Source: Gibbula magus (taxonomy: Eukaryota > Mollusca > Gastropoda > Trochida > Trochidae). Taken from it: DNA of 64,000 bases. Every line of letters begins with the position of its first letter. The stretch's first letter is position 1. Positions 12,701 through 21,804 of this stretch are shown here, one piece after another. The notes under the pieces were generated by a model. It was not told the origin of the DNA. It saw only the letters and a program-made list of their open reading frames with translations, and searched no databases. Made by a program: the position numbers and the translations under genes. The stretch covers positions 71,396,075 through 71,460,074 of the forward strand of contig OW388294.1 of NCBI GenBank assembly GCA_936450465.1, in the 5' to 3' direction.

Positions 12701-15192
12701 GGTAAAACATATGGTTACAGTAAAAAGTGAAGGCGCTTTACATAGGTTTGACAAAAAGTTGATGTTTCAACTAAAGATGATTTGATTTCGGCATTTGCTG
12801 TTGTGAAACAAAAGCAATATTTTAAATGACAGTCACTTAATGAACTGTGTGAACAGGGTATATTTACAAATTGATATTTTCATTCAATAAAATTGTATTT
12901 CATCAAAAGTATGACAGTTGCATTACACTGCTATGACATCGTCAGGAACGCGCCAGGGTTACGTGTCATTTGTTGCTAATGCAAATTACGCAGAGTATTC
13001 ACATTTGTTTTGACCTGACCACAGCTCTTACATAAATGCAACTGTCGCAAAGTCCTTTTCACTCAGACATAGACGCAAAAAGAGAGTTCGCTCGTAAACG
13101 TCTAATAACTGACGGTCATGTTACAATATCGATAAACAGTTGCGTGTGTAAAATTTCTTGGATTCGTTGTTATTCAACACCCGCAAATTTCAGAGTTTAA
13201 AACCTCTTGCTAACGCCGTTGGTTTTAAATTGAATTTGCGATGTTGAATAACAATGAATCCCGGAAATGTTACACCGTAACTATCTATTTTATTAATGAA
13301 GTACATTGCCCGTTATATTTAAAACAATGTTAAATGATAAATACATTTTCAACCTCATCTTTTATATATGACTATATAAATATAATGAGAAGATATCTCA
13401 AAGTTTCAATAAAAGAGCAAAATGTGCTTCAATAAATGAACGCTTTATTATACTTTGTTTAAACGAGTTAAATCGATATTCTAACGATCATCCGCCCTCT
13501 AACCTCATGCTTTATGTTAATTCAGGGTAAAACGTGGCTACTCCATTCCTTCAATATATCTGTACTCTTTCTTATAATAACAACATCTGATCTGATGTGT
13601 TTACTTTCATTTTATATCTGACACTAGAAGAGTCATGGCCGATGATCTGTGCGATAAGTAGCCAAGTGCGTCCACTTCAAAATTACATGAAACATGGACT
13701 CACTGTGTTAACCAAAGCTTTTCACACCGAGGGTTTATTATTCTCTAAATGGGATGACAACCAAGTTTATGGGTTAAGCTGTGAAACCATGACTTTTGGA
13801 CAATCACGTTTCTGAGGCCCGCCGTAAACTGCAACTCTGTTTTGTTATTCTCTGAGAATACGTTCCCTCACTATTGGCAACCAATATCCTTGTTATATAT
13901 CCTTACGTAAAGATGACGGAGTAATCATACACTAAACATTAAAGTAGTTGACATAATGAAATCTTGCTTTTCTTCAACTCCCCAGCAAGGCAGAATACGC
14001 GCCACTCGTCTCATTTCCTTTTCTATACTACTAAATCAGAGCTGACTATGCCGTTCAGCACGCAGCACACGAAAGTATAGAAAATGCGTCAAGGCTTAAA
14101 TTAGCCAGGGATGGACACTGGCGCGAGTTATGCCCTGCGAAGGAAATTGACTGTTCCTTGGAACAATACCAATGCCATTCGAAGATGTCAACACCGTTTC
14201 TATCCCCAGGTACGACGACGATCCTGACGATGACGTTCCTGGCACTAGAGAACCGAGACGACCTGCCCCACGTCGCCTACTACACCGCTCTCGACGTCTA
14301 CGTCGTCATGTGCTTCTCCTTCGTCTTCGCCTCCATCGTCCAGTTCGCAGCGGTCCACTACTTCACCAAGTACAACACTGACGACCGGGAACGTATGAGT
14401 GATGATGAATCGGACGATGAGGTTAGGAAGAGTTATCTCCCTTATGTTCTTCCGCGGTAGCGGCCTAGATGGTGCTGTATTGAGTGATTCATAGAATATC
14501 AAATCAAATCAAATCAACCTCCCAATCTACCTCAATGAGAAACGACATTGCACGGTTCTCCCCCTACTTATTTCCGAAAATAATTGTAACAGGTGTTTAT
14601 TTGCATTGAGATCATGCCCCATATAACTTTCAGTGTTTATACATATTAGCTCATGTTTGGAAAAACTATTTGTTAATCGTCTCGACAAAATGTTATAATA
14701 TACAAACACTTCATATTACACGACGTTGTCGTTTTAACATAAATGTTGTTTAATGACATCGATGCAACTTTGTTGACCAAGGTCTGTATCCAATAACGCT
14801 TCGTCATTTCTGTATTTGTAGACTGACAACAATATTGACTTTATGGCGATAACCTAAATACTGTTACGTACCATTCGCACAATTTCCATAAGGACTTAGG
14901 AATGTCACCATTGACAGTATGCCATTATTATATATACTTGCAGGTTGAAGACGAGAACTTCCTAGCCAATAACGACATGCTGGCGAGACGGAAGGGTGGC
15001 AAGTGTAGACAGTGTCTACTCAAACTCTGCAACTGTCTCCTCGACAACCGCAACACCAAGTTCAACAAGCACGTCCGTAACGCTATGGGACTCAACAGTG
15101 TCAGTAAAATAGACAAGGCGGCCCGAGTCTTGTTCCCGGCGTCTTTCATAGCCATAAACATTTTCTACTGGGTTTCTTATCTCAATACGTGA
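551..15192 (+). CDS. GABA-A/GRD-like Cys-loop ligand-gated ion channel subunit (5' partial, six exons)
   Basis: This is a pentameric ligand-gated channel subunit of the plasma membrane. Coding exons are 551-780, 8831-8913, 9312-9452, 10099-10251, 14210-14421 and 14944-15192. All junctions are GT..AG and the phases join without a break, giving 355 residues to a TGA stop. In order the protein shows an extracellular segment starting [12 protein letters not shown], the IWYPDTFF motif, a canonical C-x13-C Cys-loop ([15 protein letters not shown]), loop C, M1 ([19 protein letters not shown]), M2 (TTTILTMTF), M3, a short charged M3-M4 loop, and M4 ([15 protein letters not shown]) five to ten residues before the end. 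The [15 protein letters not shown] and DLPHVAY-type residues resemble the insect GRD / GABA-A alpha-like group from memory. Roughly the first 100 or more residues are missing because they lie outside the window. The anion-channel PAR signature before M2 is replaced by S-D-R. The ligand cannot be deduced from the sequence. Confidence 0.9.
790..990 (+). mobile_element. Hairpin-bearing nonautonomous repeat, copy 1
   Basis: A perfect palindrome at 796-856 has 28-bp arms (gttcaagagaggtttaaaag and taatcgct) and a 5-nt loop. It is followed by a GAGCGCTA / gcgctacgtagc-rich segment up to about 985. The same structure is found inverted at 18055-18275. It contains no ORF. The insertion sits immediately after the splice donor at 780/781. 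Confidence 0.8.
1748..2118. mobile_element. Foldback MITE, family with CAAACGCAAGGCATAACTC termini
   Basis: The left end is caaacgcaaggcataactc and the right end is gagttatgccttgcgtttg, an inverted pair. The inner arms also mirror each other: cagtctccattactg then ctgatttaagc on one side, gcttaaatcagccagtaatgg then agtctgg on the other. The complementarity extends over most of the ~370 bp. Related shorter copies are at 13984-14140, 50117-50285 and 59123-59326. Confidence 0.85.
2119..4225. other. Receptor intron, no gene seen
   Basis: This is AT-rich intron sequence between the first and second receptor exons in the window. I see only a short (atatc)n run near 3560-3582. No coding exon or RNA gene was recognised. 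Confidence 0.5.
4259..5405 (+). repeat. 104-bp satellite array (4 x 26 bp), with 208-bp higher order
   Basis: About eleven copies of a 104-bp unit begin at tgtagtgaagttacagg (4261, 4365, 4469 and so on). Each unit contains four diverged ~26-bp subunits (gtagtgaagttaaaggggca-like). From 4469 two variants alternate, one with acaggaccaaaccctgtagag and one with aaaggaccaaatcctgtagtg. This gives a 208-bp higher-order period. The array lies in a receptor intron. Confidence 0.93.
5406..5875 (+). repeat. 26-bp tandem array
   Basis: About eighteen near-identical units of agttaaaggggcagatcatg plus taaggt (26 bp) follow the 104-bp array directly. They are clearly its building block. A few units carry ggggaag in place of ggggcag. 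Confidence 0.95.
6030..6200 (+). repeat. 26-bp tandem array, second variant
   Basis: Six units of gtaggtaagtaaccaaggta plus gaaact form a third local amplification of the same 26-bp frame. Diverged units lie between 5875 and 6030. Confidence 0.9.
7181..7784. mobile_element. TIR element (~604 bp, ~40-bp terminal inverted repeats)
   Basis: The left end is cgatctaagggtccattcaa then cattaggtcaaaatgtacgct. The right end is its near-perfect inverse: agcgtacattttgacctgat then gttgaatggatccttagatcg. The interior has no recognisable transposase, so it appears nonautonomous. The transposase class cannot be fixed from the termini. Confidence 0.8.
7814..8044 (-). pseudogene. Tc1/mariner-like transposase fragment (N-terminal HTH)
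   Basis: The 76-residue frame contains [19 protein letters not shown] and [20 protein letters not shown], then [15 protein letters not shown]. This matches the paired helix-turn-helix DNA-binding start of Tc1-like transposases ('ergraigmlqaG.s...vA..f.v...TI.Rl..r...TG...drPR.GRPR'). The frame breaks just where GRPR should follow. No catalytic DDE domain is seen nearby, so this is a dead remnant inside a receptor intron. Confidence 0.8.
8831..8913 (+). CDS. Receptor exon: Cys-loop
   Basis: This is a short 83-nt exon. The acceptor is ttctcag and the donor is AGCT/GTAAGTT. It reads [20 protein letters not shown] then CPLKIGS. The two Cys are separated by 13 residues, as is canonical, with the FPMD motif between them. 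The phases match both neighbours: it completes AG+A upstream and leaves T for T+TC (Phe) downstream. Confidence 0.93.
9312..9452 (+). CDS. Receptor exon: loops F and C of the extracellular domain
   Basis: The acceptor is tctttcag and the donor is GGAG/GTGTGT. It encodes [19 protein letters not shown] then [17 protein letters not shown], which matches the 'SYGY..ddv.Y.W' segment after the Cys-loop and the ligand-binding loop C region. The phase is 2 nt in and 1 nt out. Confidence 0.9.
9676..10098 (+). repeat. 64-bp tandem array carrying copies of the M1-exon splice acceptor
   Basis: Five units with an exact 64-bp spacing start at ATTG 9753, 9817, 9881, 9945 and 10009, followed by the genuine junction at 10092. 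Each unit contains attgcaacccaccattcggt then cctggtt. This is a degenerate copy of the real boundary attgcag/cctaccactcgatcctggt. An older copy near 9676-9700 (acaattacagcctaccattcgat) still has its AG. In the 64-bp units the cag is caa or lost, so they are probably not usable as acceptors. Confidence 0.9.
10099..10251 (+). CDS. Receptor exon: end of extracellular domain and transmembrane M1
   Basis: The acceptor is caattgcag and the donor is GCTCTAG/GTTTGT. It encodes [20 protein letters not shown] and [20 protein letters not shown], then [21 protein letters not shown] is the near-invariant M1 start, and the [13 protein letters not shown] block is typical of GABA/glycine-type subunits. The linker before M2 is SDR where anion channels normally have PAR. 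Confidence 0.95.
10277..11100 (+). repeat. Decayed tandem copies of the M1-exon 3' end and donor
   Basis: After the M1 exon come about seven degenerate blocks spaced roughly 100-180 bp apart. They resemble the exon's last ~60 nt plus the start of the intron. Examples are 10295-10352 (cctgggcctccttctgcatc then aatagggg), 10450-10470 (tagctctaggtttgtacc, identical to the real donor junction), 10509-10582, 10693-10772, 10818-10875, 10916-11000 and 11019-11100. Recurrent flanking words are ctgatgtcaatgttttctg and ttgtattgatgaagtg. Frames are broken by indels, so these are not functional exons. Confidence 0.8.
13141..13281. mobile_element. Short foldback repeat
   Basis: The arms gtgtaaaatttcttggattc / gaatcccggaaatgttacac and gttgttattcaaca / tgttgaataacaat mirror each other around an inner gagtttaaaac / gttttaaa pair. 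It is about 140 bp long and has no ORF. It looks like a small MITE. Confidence 0.75.
13984..14140. mobile_element. Degraded copy of the GCAAGGCATAACTC foldback MITE
   Basis: The left part is gcaaggcagaatacgcgcca. The right part is aaggcttaaattagccaggg, then atggacactggcgcgagtta and tgccctgcg. This matches the right arm of the 1748-2118 element. It lies about 70 bp upstream of the M2 exon. Confidence 0.65.
14210..14421 (+). CDS. Receptor exon: M2 pore helix and M3
   Basis: The acceptor is tatccccag and the donor is GATGAG/GTTAGG, which is weaker than consensus but in phase. It encodes [20 protein letters not shown] (M2 and its extracellular end), [20 protein letters not shown] then [16 protein letters not shown] (M3), and an acidic start of the M3-M4 loop. 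The leucine at 9' and alanine at 2' follow the pore numbering of the family. Confidence 0.93.
14944..15192 (+). CDS. Receptor last exon: M3-M4 loop and M4
   Basis: The acceptor is atacttgcag and the exon is in phase 0 with the previous one. It encodes a basic, Cys-containing loop ([17 protein letters not shown]), then [18 protein letters not shown] and [11 protein letters not shown] followed by TGA. The 'skID..aR..FP..F..fN..YW..Y' pattern is the family's M4 signature, and the short tail after it is normal. Confidence 0.95.
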   Translation, partial: VEDENFLANNDMLARRKGGKCRQCLLKLCNCLLDNRNTKFNKHVRNAMGLNSVSKIDKAARVLFPASFIAINIFYWVSYLNT

Positions 15193-18050
15193 ACGCCATG
15201 AGACTGAGGTCTCTGCAATCGTTATGGGTTTCAAACACAAAGCATTGCTATTCCTGACAAACACTTCTCATGATGCAAGGTGTGGTGCCGATGTGTAGCA
15301 GTTAACGTGTATTCCACTGTGGTGTACACCCACCCAGTTTGTATTTAAACAAACTGAACTGTTGTTCTCAAAGCGTTCGTTGTTGGTTAACAGCAAGCAA
15401 TGACATCGCGATAGTTAAACGTAACACATTAACTAATTGTGATCCTTGATAACTGATCCATGTGAACATGAGGCTTTCTTATGTAAGTCAACTTTTATAA
15501 TTCACAGGAAACATTCAAATAACGCAAATTGTGACCCAGTATTTGTTACCAGACATAGGAGCTTTCAACATGTTTCTTAAATATGATAGGAGGACATTGC
15601 TAAAGATGCTGAATGGACATCAGAATTGCAGTGCCCCAATCTGATATGGTAGACTGTCGGTAGCTGCGGCACTTTGTAGACATCGGAATTGCTCCTGTGA
15701 TAACAGCTACAGAGGAAGGAATATATCGTCCACAAATCCACACAGTTCATGACAGTGAACAGTATTGAACTTTTGGGGAACAAGTGATACTCGGCTGTGG
15801 TTAGGTGTTACATCTTTGGTATTCATAGGTATTTTAGATGTTGAGATGGTGAAGAATGAAGAACTATTTTATGGATATACAACTTTTTTATTCTGTATAC
15901 GTTTCGGTGCATATACCTGCACCGTTATCAAGTGATGGTTATGTGTTGTTTCCCGGTTACAAGGACGTGTACAACATGCATCTTGCCAACAGAATATGAA
16001 CCTTTGATACAACAGTGACATTTCCTGTAATGTAGATATACACCAAGTAGTTAACGTGCTCACTTGACTGAAACATAATGTAAATTGTTATCAGATGATG
16101 TAGACAAACACCACTGTCACTTGTCTCAAACTGTATGAGGTTTGACGTGATTTTCCTCTCTGCTTATAGATCTACCATAACTCTAACAAACAACATTATA
16201 TTTGAACATTTGGACGAACATGGATTGTGTAATTAATTAAAGCAATTAATGACTTTAAACACAGTAGCCAAGAGCCAGTGGTTATATTTTCGCTAACCAG
16301 GAATCTAAAATACTTGATCGTACATTTACTTATAGTTTTGGATCTAATCTTTAACGTTTAGATTATCAACAAAATACTAAATAGTTTTTGTTCAAAATTA
16401 TTTTTCAGACATTGTCAGAATAGCTCATGTATACCACTAAATTATGGTATTCTTTACCAAAGGAATATCAGTCTCCAACTGATACTAGCCCAAGTTAAAG
16501 TTACTAACCTCTGGCCTACAGGCTAGACCTAATTTCCAGCCCCGCTGGTTGTGTCATTACAAAAATTGTTAAATCGTGTCAGAGCAGAAAACAAAGGAAT
16601 GTCGAGATTCTTAAGAAATAAGACAGTTATTGTCATTTTACATAATGCGCGTTGATATGTGATAGTGGCAAATGTCCGCGCAATTTAGTCGAGTTCCTAT
16701 CCTACCTTGCTGAATTGGATGTTATTTTCTGTATCAGGTTACTGCAGCAATTTAAAGAGTTTTGTAATACAATCTTATTATAAGCTTCGCCAGTAACGAT
16801 CCAATGAATGGCTTGCAATCCAACCATTCGGATAATCAATAGCACAACCAATAAATTCTCCTTACAATCTGATGGAATTGGTGCAAATTTAGAACTCCAG
16901 ATATTTTGGTATTCATTGGTTATCATATAAGTTGAACTATTAATTTTCGTAAACGTTCATAAAACGTTTTTAGCGGAAGTATACAGTGCCAAGAGTAAAA
17001 CTGGTTGTTTTGTGGATACAGAAGGATGGCTCATAATCGCCGATACTGGCGCTGTGATAAAGAACATATATATTCGTGGTTCCTTTTCCGTTCGGGTATT
17101 CCCTACCATTCAGCTTTTTACAAGAAAAACGGAATTTAAATCCCCTCCTAAAACAACGCTCCACTTCAAAAGCAGACCGCTAGTCCCCTTCAATTTTTAG
17201 AAAGTCGCCTAAACGCGAAGACCCCGCTGTGATCAAGTCCTGAGAAGTATAAACTTTTTCAGTAGAGTGTAATAGGAGCTTGAATAGTGCGCGCCATCTG
17301 GCGGTGGATATATGTGTTAGTAAAGGAAACTGAGTATCTTACAACGAAAACTGAAGCCTGATTGCAAATTTGTTTCTGCATGCTTGGCGATAGTAGTAGA
17401 TTTGTACATGAATAAATATTTATTGTTATAGCAAAAGGAGTTTTTCGTTATTTAACAGTTATTATACAGTTATCATTTTATTCAAAGACAGATAGTGCAA
17501 GATTCATCGATTTGATGAACACCGGTATCTCGGTCTCATCCCCTCTTCCTAAGAATTATTTCTTCAGGAATAAATCTTGGTGGTTTTGGGATATGAATAT
17601 TTTAACAAAAATATATCTAAGTGCATCTGGTATTTTTCATTAGACCGCTGGACACAAGCACTGTTATGGTTAACTCGTTCGAACAAAGATTATGTAATAC
17701 TGACTTCATCCATCACAAAAAAACCGTATTGGTTTCGCAATACAACGACGCCTTAAAGACATTATAAATGTTTGCAGTAAGATACATAACTAGATGAACA
17801 ATCTGACGAATGATATTGTTGACATGTGGGCACTCTTCAAGAATATTATAAGCGGGTTCTAAATCTTAGAGAAGAGTATTTACTTCTCCTTGGCGTCTTG
17901 TAGTGGAATTAAATAGGGAACTTAAATAAGGATTGAAATCTCCAGAGGTTTATAATTCCCCATTAATATTCGTTGACATTTCTTTAAAGCCGAACTAGAC
18001 TGTATGTCACGAACATGATAAATAAGTCGATACCATACATTAAGGTCCGT
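15193..18050. other. Receptor 3' flank / intergenic
   Basis: No coding exon was recognised. Part of this is probably the receptor 3'UTR, and an AATAAA at about 17410 is one possible end. A fragment near 15868-15930 (tttatggatatacaac... tgcaccgttatcaag) shares the ttatggatatacaact word with the foldback at 26257-26400. Confidence 0.45.
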
Positions 18051-18054
18051 ACAC

Positions 18055-18275
18055 CTGCCGGCCGTTCAACAAAATGAAGCGCTTCGTAGCGCTCATTGAT
18101 CGCTCAATGTAGCGCTCAGTGGGCGCTTCTTCTCTCTTGAACGACACAGTGCAAATTCCTCGAAGTTTGCTCACCTTGCTACGTAGCGCTACATTGAGCA
18201 GTCGCGTTCAAGAGAGGTTTAAAAGTGATCGCTAATTGAGCGATTACTTTGAAACCTATCTTGAACACGTCCCTG
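18055..18275 (-). mobile_element. Hairpin-bearing nonautonomous repeat, copy 2 (inverted)
   Basis: The reverse complement of this segment aligns along its length with 790-985. That includes the imperfect 61-nt hairpin at 18206-18266 and the gctacgtagcgctacattgagc block. Arm mismatches (gtgatcgct versus agcgattac) show that it is older than copy 1 or no longer homogenised. Confidence 0.8.
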
Positions 18276-18942
18276 GATGAGACATTTAAAAAATACTCAA
18301 CTAATGATTTCCAAAAACTTTATTACACAATAACCTTTAAATCGTACGTATCGTTGATGGCCTTCTTATAGAAGCTTTTTTAAAAAAAATAAGGATATTA
18401 TTCAAAAGTATGAACTGTGTAGATTATATAGCGTTTCGAAAAGAAGCATTCGTAAACTCATTTGACGAAGTCCGTGTTTGTTACAATCAGCAATGCTCAT
18501 CATTTATTTGCATTCTTATGCCATGGTCATTTAAGGTGAACAATACCTTTGAAAATGAATTTATCGATGGACATGGTCACCCAAATCTCTGTAATTCTGT
18601 TGCATTTACCAGACACCCGGGACGTGTGACAAAGTATTTGTATAATGATCGTTGACAATAATAAATAATATAAACTGTGTACACTTGTCTTAAAATCTGT
18701 TTTGAAAGTCCAGATCATTTAAAGTATTAATGTTTTTGTCTATCCAAGGACGTATATCACATCCATCTAATTCCTTGGTCTATCAAAGGTGTGCAATTTC
18801 AGCTTACGATATAGTAATTAACATTTCTTATCAATCACTTTATTCCAGAATTAAAGGCCAAGTGGCCCAGAGTACATCAGGTTTTACAAAAACATGGCAT
18901 GGTGTGTGGAACAGATAACAATACATGTTATTACAATAATAA

Positions 18943-19990
18943 TTAACGTAAGTGTTTCTTTAAGAATATACATATTCCTTTGAGAACTTTGATATTTCTC
19001 GTCTTCATGAGGGCAAGAAACTTGACAGTTGTAGGTGGGCTGTAATAATAGGCTGGAATATATTCAGATCGACATTGTTTATAAAATGGACATATCAACA
19101 TTATGTGGTATTCATCTTCAAGCATGTCAGCTTTACATTTTTTACAAATTAATTCATTATATGGAACCAATGTCTTCGAGAAGCGCTGTTTTTGTACGTT
19201 CAGGTTATGAGATTGACATCTAAATTTGATTAACATTCGCATTAAATCTTTGCTTAATGCGCCACAGGAAATATACATTTCAGGTTGTAAAAGTGACTTA
19301 AATGTACTGTAATTTACAAGAAATGATGAGTTACTTATTTTACTATTCCAGTGTTGTATATCTATATCAATACAACGTTGTTTAAATGCTGATAAGAATT
19401 GATTTACATCGCCGCAGTCTTGGGCCAACCAAACATAAGAAAATCCCGTAGTCAACAAAAGCATTCTAACATGCGAGACCCAGTTTGTGCCTCCGTTATC
19501 ATCATAGACTTTCAACATATTATAACTGGCATTTGGGTATCTACTTTTATCCATTCGAACAATTCGACACCAATATTTGACACATTTTGTGTAATAATGC
19601 ACACACAAATTAAATCTGCCAATTTCGCCAAGTACAGCACATGATGCAGTCTTTTTACTTATAGACAAAAACCTTTTAAAATATTCACTATGAACCTTTT
19701 CAAGACATGTCTTATAAGTGTAGCCCCACTTTCACTGCCATATGTTAGTATAGGCAATATTTTACTGACGAATATATTTTGAGCAATAGATAAAGGCATA
19801 TTATAAAAATTATATAAAGGTATCTGGTGAACATCTGAAAAAGAGGGAAACATGCACGTTTGGCTTGTAATGATAAAGTTTCACAGGCTTTTGACCAGAC
19901 TAAACGAGATGAGAATACAATTCCTAAATATTTGTAATAGGGAGTGACTTTAACAGGTAAGTCATTATAAAACCACTTTTCACTTTCTTA
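18943..19990 (-). pseudogene. LINE (non-LTR) reverse transcriptase, 3' fragment, frameshifted
   Basis: A 241-residue open frame (18943-19668) ends the element. It contains CKKCKADMLEDEYHIMLICP, the C-terminal Cys motif often found at the end of invertebrate LINE ORF2 proteins, with 'DEYH..L.CP.Y'. Upstream in another frame (19659-19853) is PLSIAQNIFVSKILPILTYG. Further upstream again (to ~19990) is YYKYLGIVFSSRLVWSKAC, the thumb-side 'YLG..F...L.w.ka' motif. At least two frameshifts separate these parts and the catalytic YxDD region is absent. This is a 5'-truncated dead copy, as is usual for LINE insertions. Confidence 0.85.
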
Positions 19991-21804
19991 TCATCTTTCT
20001 TATCATCGTTTAGCAAGAGACCATAAAACATATATTATGGTCTCTGGTTTAGCCAACAATATCTCATTAATATTCTGCAACTTTAGCCTTGGCAACACTG
20101 CGCCTAATTGGTATTAATGTTATTGTTATATATATTATTTGCACAATAATAATACTCAGTCTATATAAGTTCTTCCAATTTACTATTGAAAGTTGAATAC
20201 GTATATGAAAATATATAAAATATTTGAATATCATGTCGTTAATGTGTTCTCTGTTTTGTTGATACATGTATAATTATCATTATTCATATGGTGTTATTTC
20301 TTTAAGCTCATGTTTATAATATGTCACAGCAAATATGTGTAGAGTTTTCGTGGACAATGCAAATATATCTTATAATGCGTTCGTAAAATATCTTCCGATA
20401 TTCTCTTTCTGTCACATATAACTAATCGAAACGTAATGTGAACATGTTTTATAACGCAAGTGCTAAACGATGATCATACATCCACACAACAAATTTTTTT
20501 AATCAACTATATTCTGTTTAATTCATTATAATGAATTCTATAATACAAACGAAAACACTTTTCAGTTAACTTCATTATCCAATTACTGTCATCTGGTTGC
20601 TAATAAGCGTAGAATGAGATTAACATTCGTAATGTTAGCGATTCTTGATCTTCCTGGATTCTTTATATTCCTGATAAAACGTTCATACCAAAATGTATAC
20701 GCTAAACCGATGTTGCCATTGCAAGATGACAATTTATAATTCAAAGGATGTGTCTTCATCTCCTGATATTGAGGAAACCTATATACTAAAAGCAGTAAAA
20801 TAGTTTGGCAACACTTTCACTGACATCACGACATTTTGAATTCAATACATTGCTGTTAAATCTTCATTTTAAAGTGAATCAGTGTGAATTTTAGCAAATG
20901 CGCACAAGGACATCTTTCTACGAATACAAACATGAAAACAGGGCAAGTGGATTTGTTATCAACTTCCATGTTACATTTTAGAACTTGTCTGCAAACCAGA
21001 TTCAATTTGATGTGAAATGAATTCAGTTGGAAAGCTGTGAAAAATCATGATGTAACAGTAATGATTGGAAGTAGTCGAGGCAACGGTAAGCATGGCCTAC
21101 TAACCGGTGGCACCAGTCTTAATGACTCTGCAGTGTACGTCATAACGTGATTCTGTACTAATACGGATAGTGGAGACAATATTGGGACTAGATTTTCGAA
21201 TCTGCCTTAGCACTAACATGGTCATAAGACATTTTCAACAATTTTCCTGTCTCATGCGTAACAGGCGAACAGGTGGCCAATCGCGCAGTCACGCTTCAGT
21301 GTGCTCGCTGGACTAAATTTGCAGCTATTCTCAAACCGGGTTATAAAAGTCTTAATTATTAATTGCAAGTGAATATTTCTCTATTTAACGCTCATTGGTT
21401 CCGATATATAATGTACATAATACAATAATCTGTCATGTTTACAAAAATGCTCTACAGTTGATATTAAAGTAATTTCTTCACATGCAAACCCAATTTCAAA
21501 TGGAGCACTTTCTCAGCTAGAAATAGAGTATCCGGATCTATTGCAATCAAAGATAATTGTGCAGTCAGCGACTGGTGCCTAAATAAGCACCGTATCTGTT
21601 TCTTAACCTGAGTGATAAGCTCATATTTCTTACAAGGCGAAAATCAATTGGAGATATAAGACGATGTTTGATTGGAGAGAAATAAGACCGTATCGCTATT
21701 GCAAATTTTCACGGCCAGGGGAATTTTTTCCATTGGAAAGAAATATGAACTACGTGTAACATAGGTGACGTTTGAAGAAATGACTTGAGTATTATCTGTG
21801 CCAA
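19991..21804. other. Intergenic, no gene seen
   Basis: This is AT-rich sequence between the dead LINE and the 3' end of the minus-strand gene. A short palindrome (agagaccataaaacatatat then tatggtctct) lies near 20017-20046. The 3'UTR of the minus-strand gene must occupy part of the interval, but no clear AATAAA on that strand could be chosen. Confidence 0.45.

Larger units (their letters stand above)
11101..14209. other. Receptor intron between M1 and M2 exons
   Basis: This is intronic sequence. It includes a foldback repeat at 13141-13281 and a short MITE at 13984-14140. A CT-rich stretch lies near 12130-12235. No further receptor exon is needed, because the M1 and M2 exons join in phase. 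Confidence 0.6.

Noticed and set aside
14172..14381. Arg-rich 69-residue frame over the M2 exon
   Set aside because: It is an out-of-frame shadow of the GC-rich M2-M3 exon.
18943..19668. 241-residue open frame as a host gene
   Set aside because: Its Cys motif and the upstream YLG and LPILTYG blocks in other frames identify it as the 3' end of a dead LINE.
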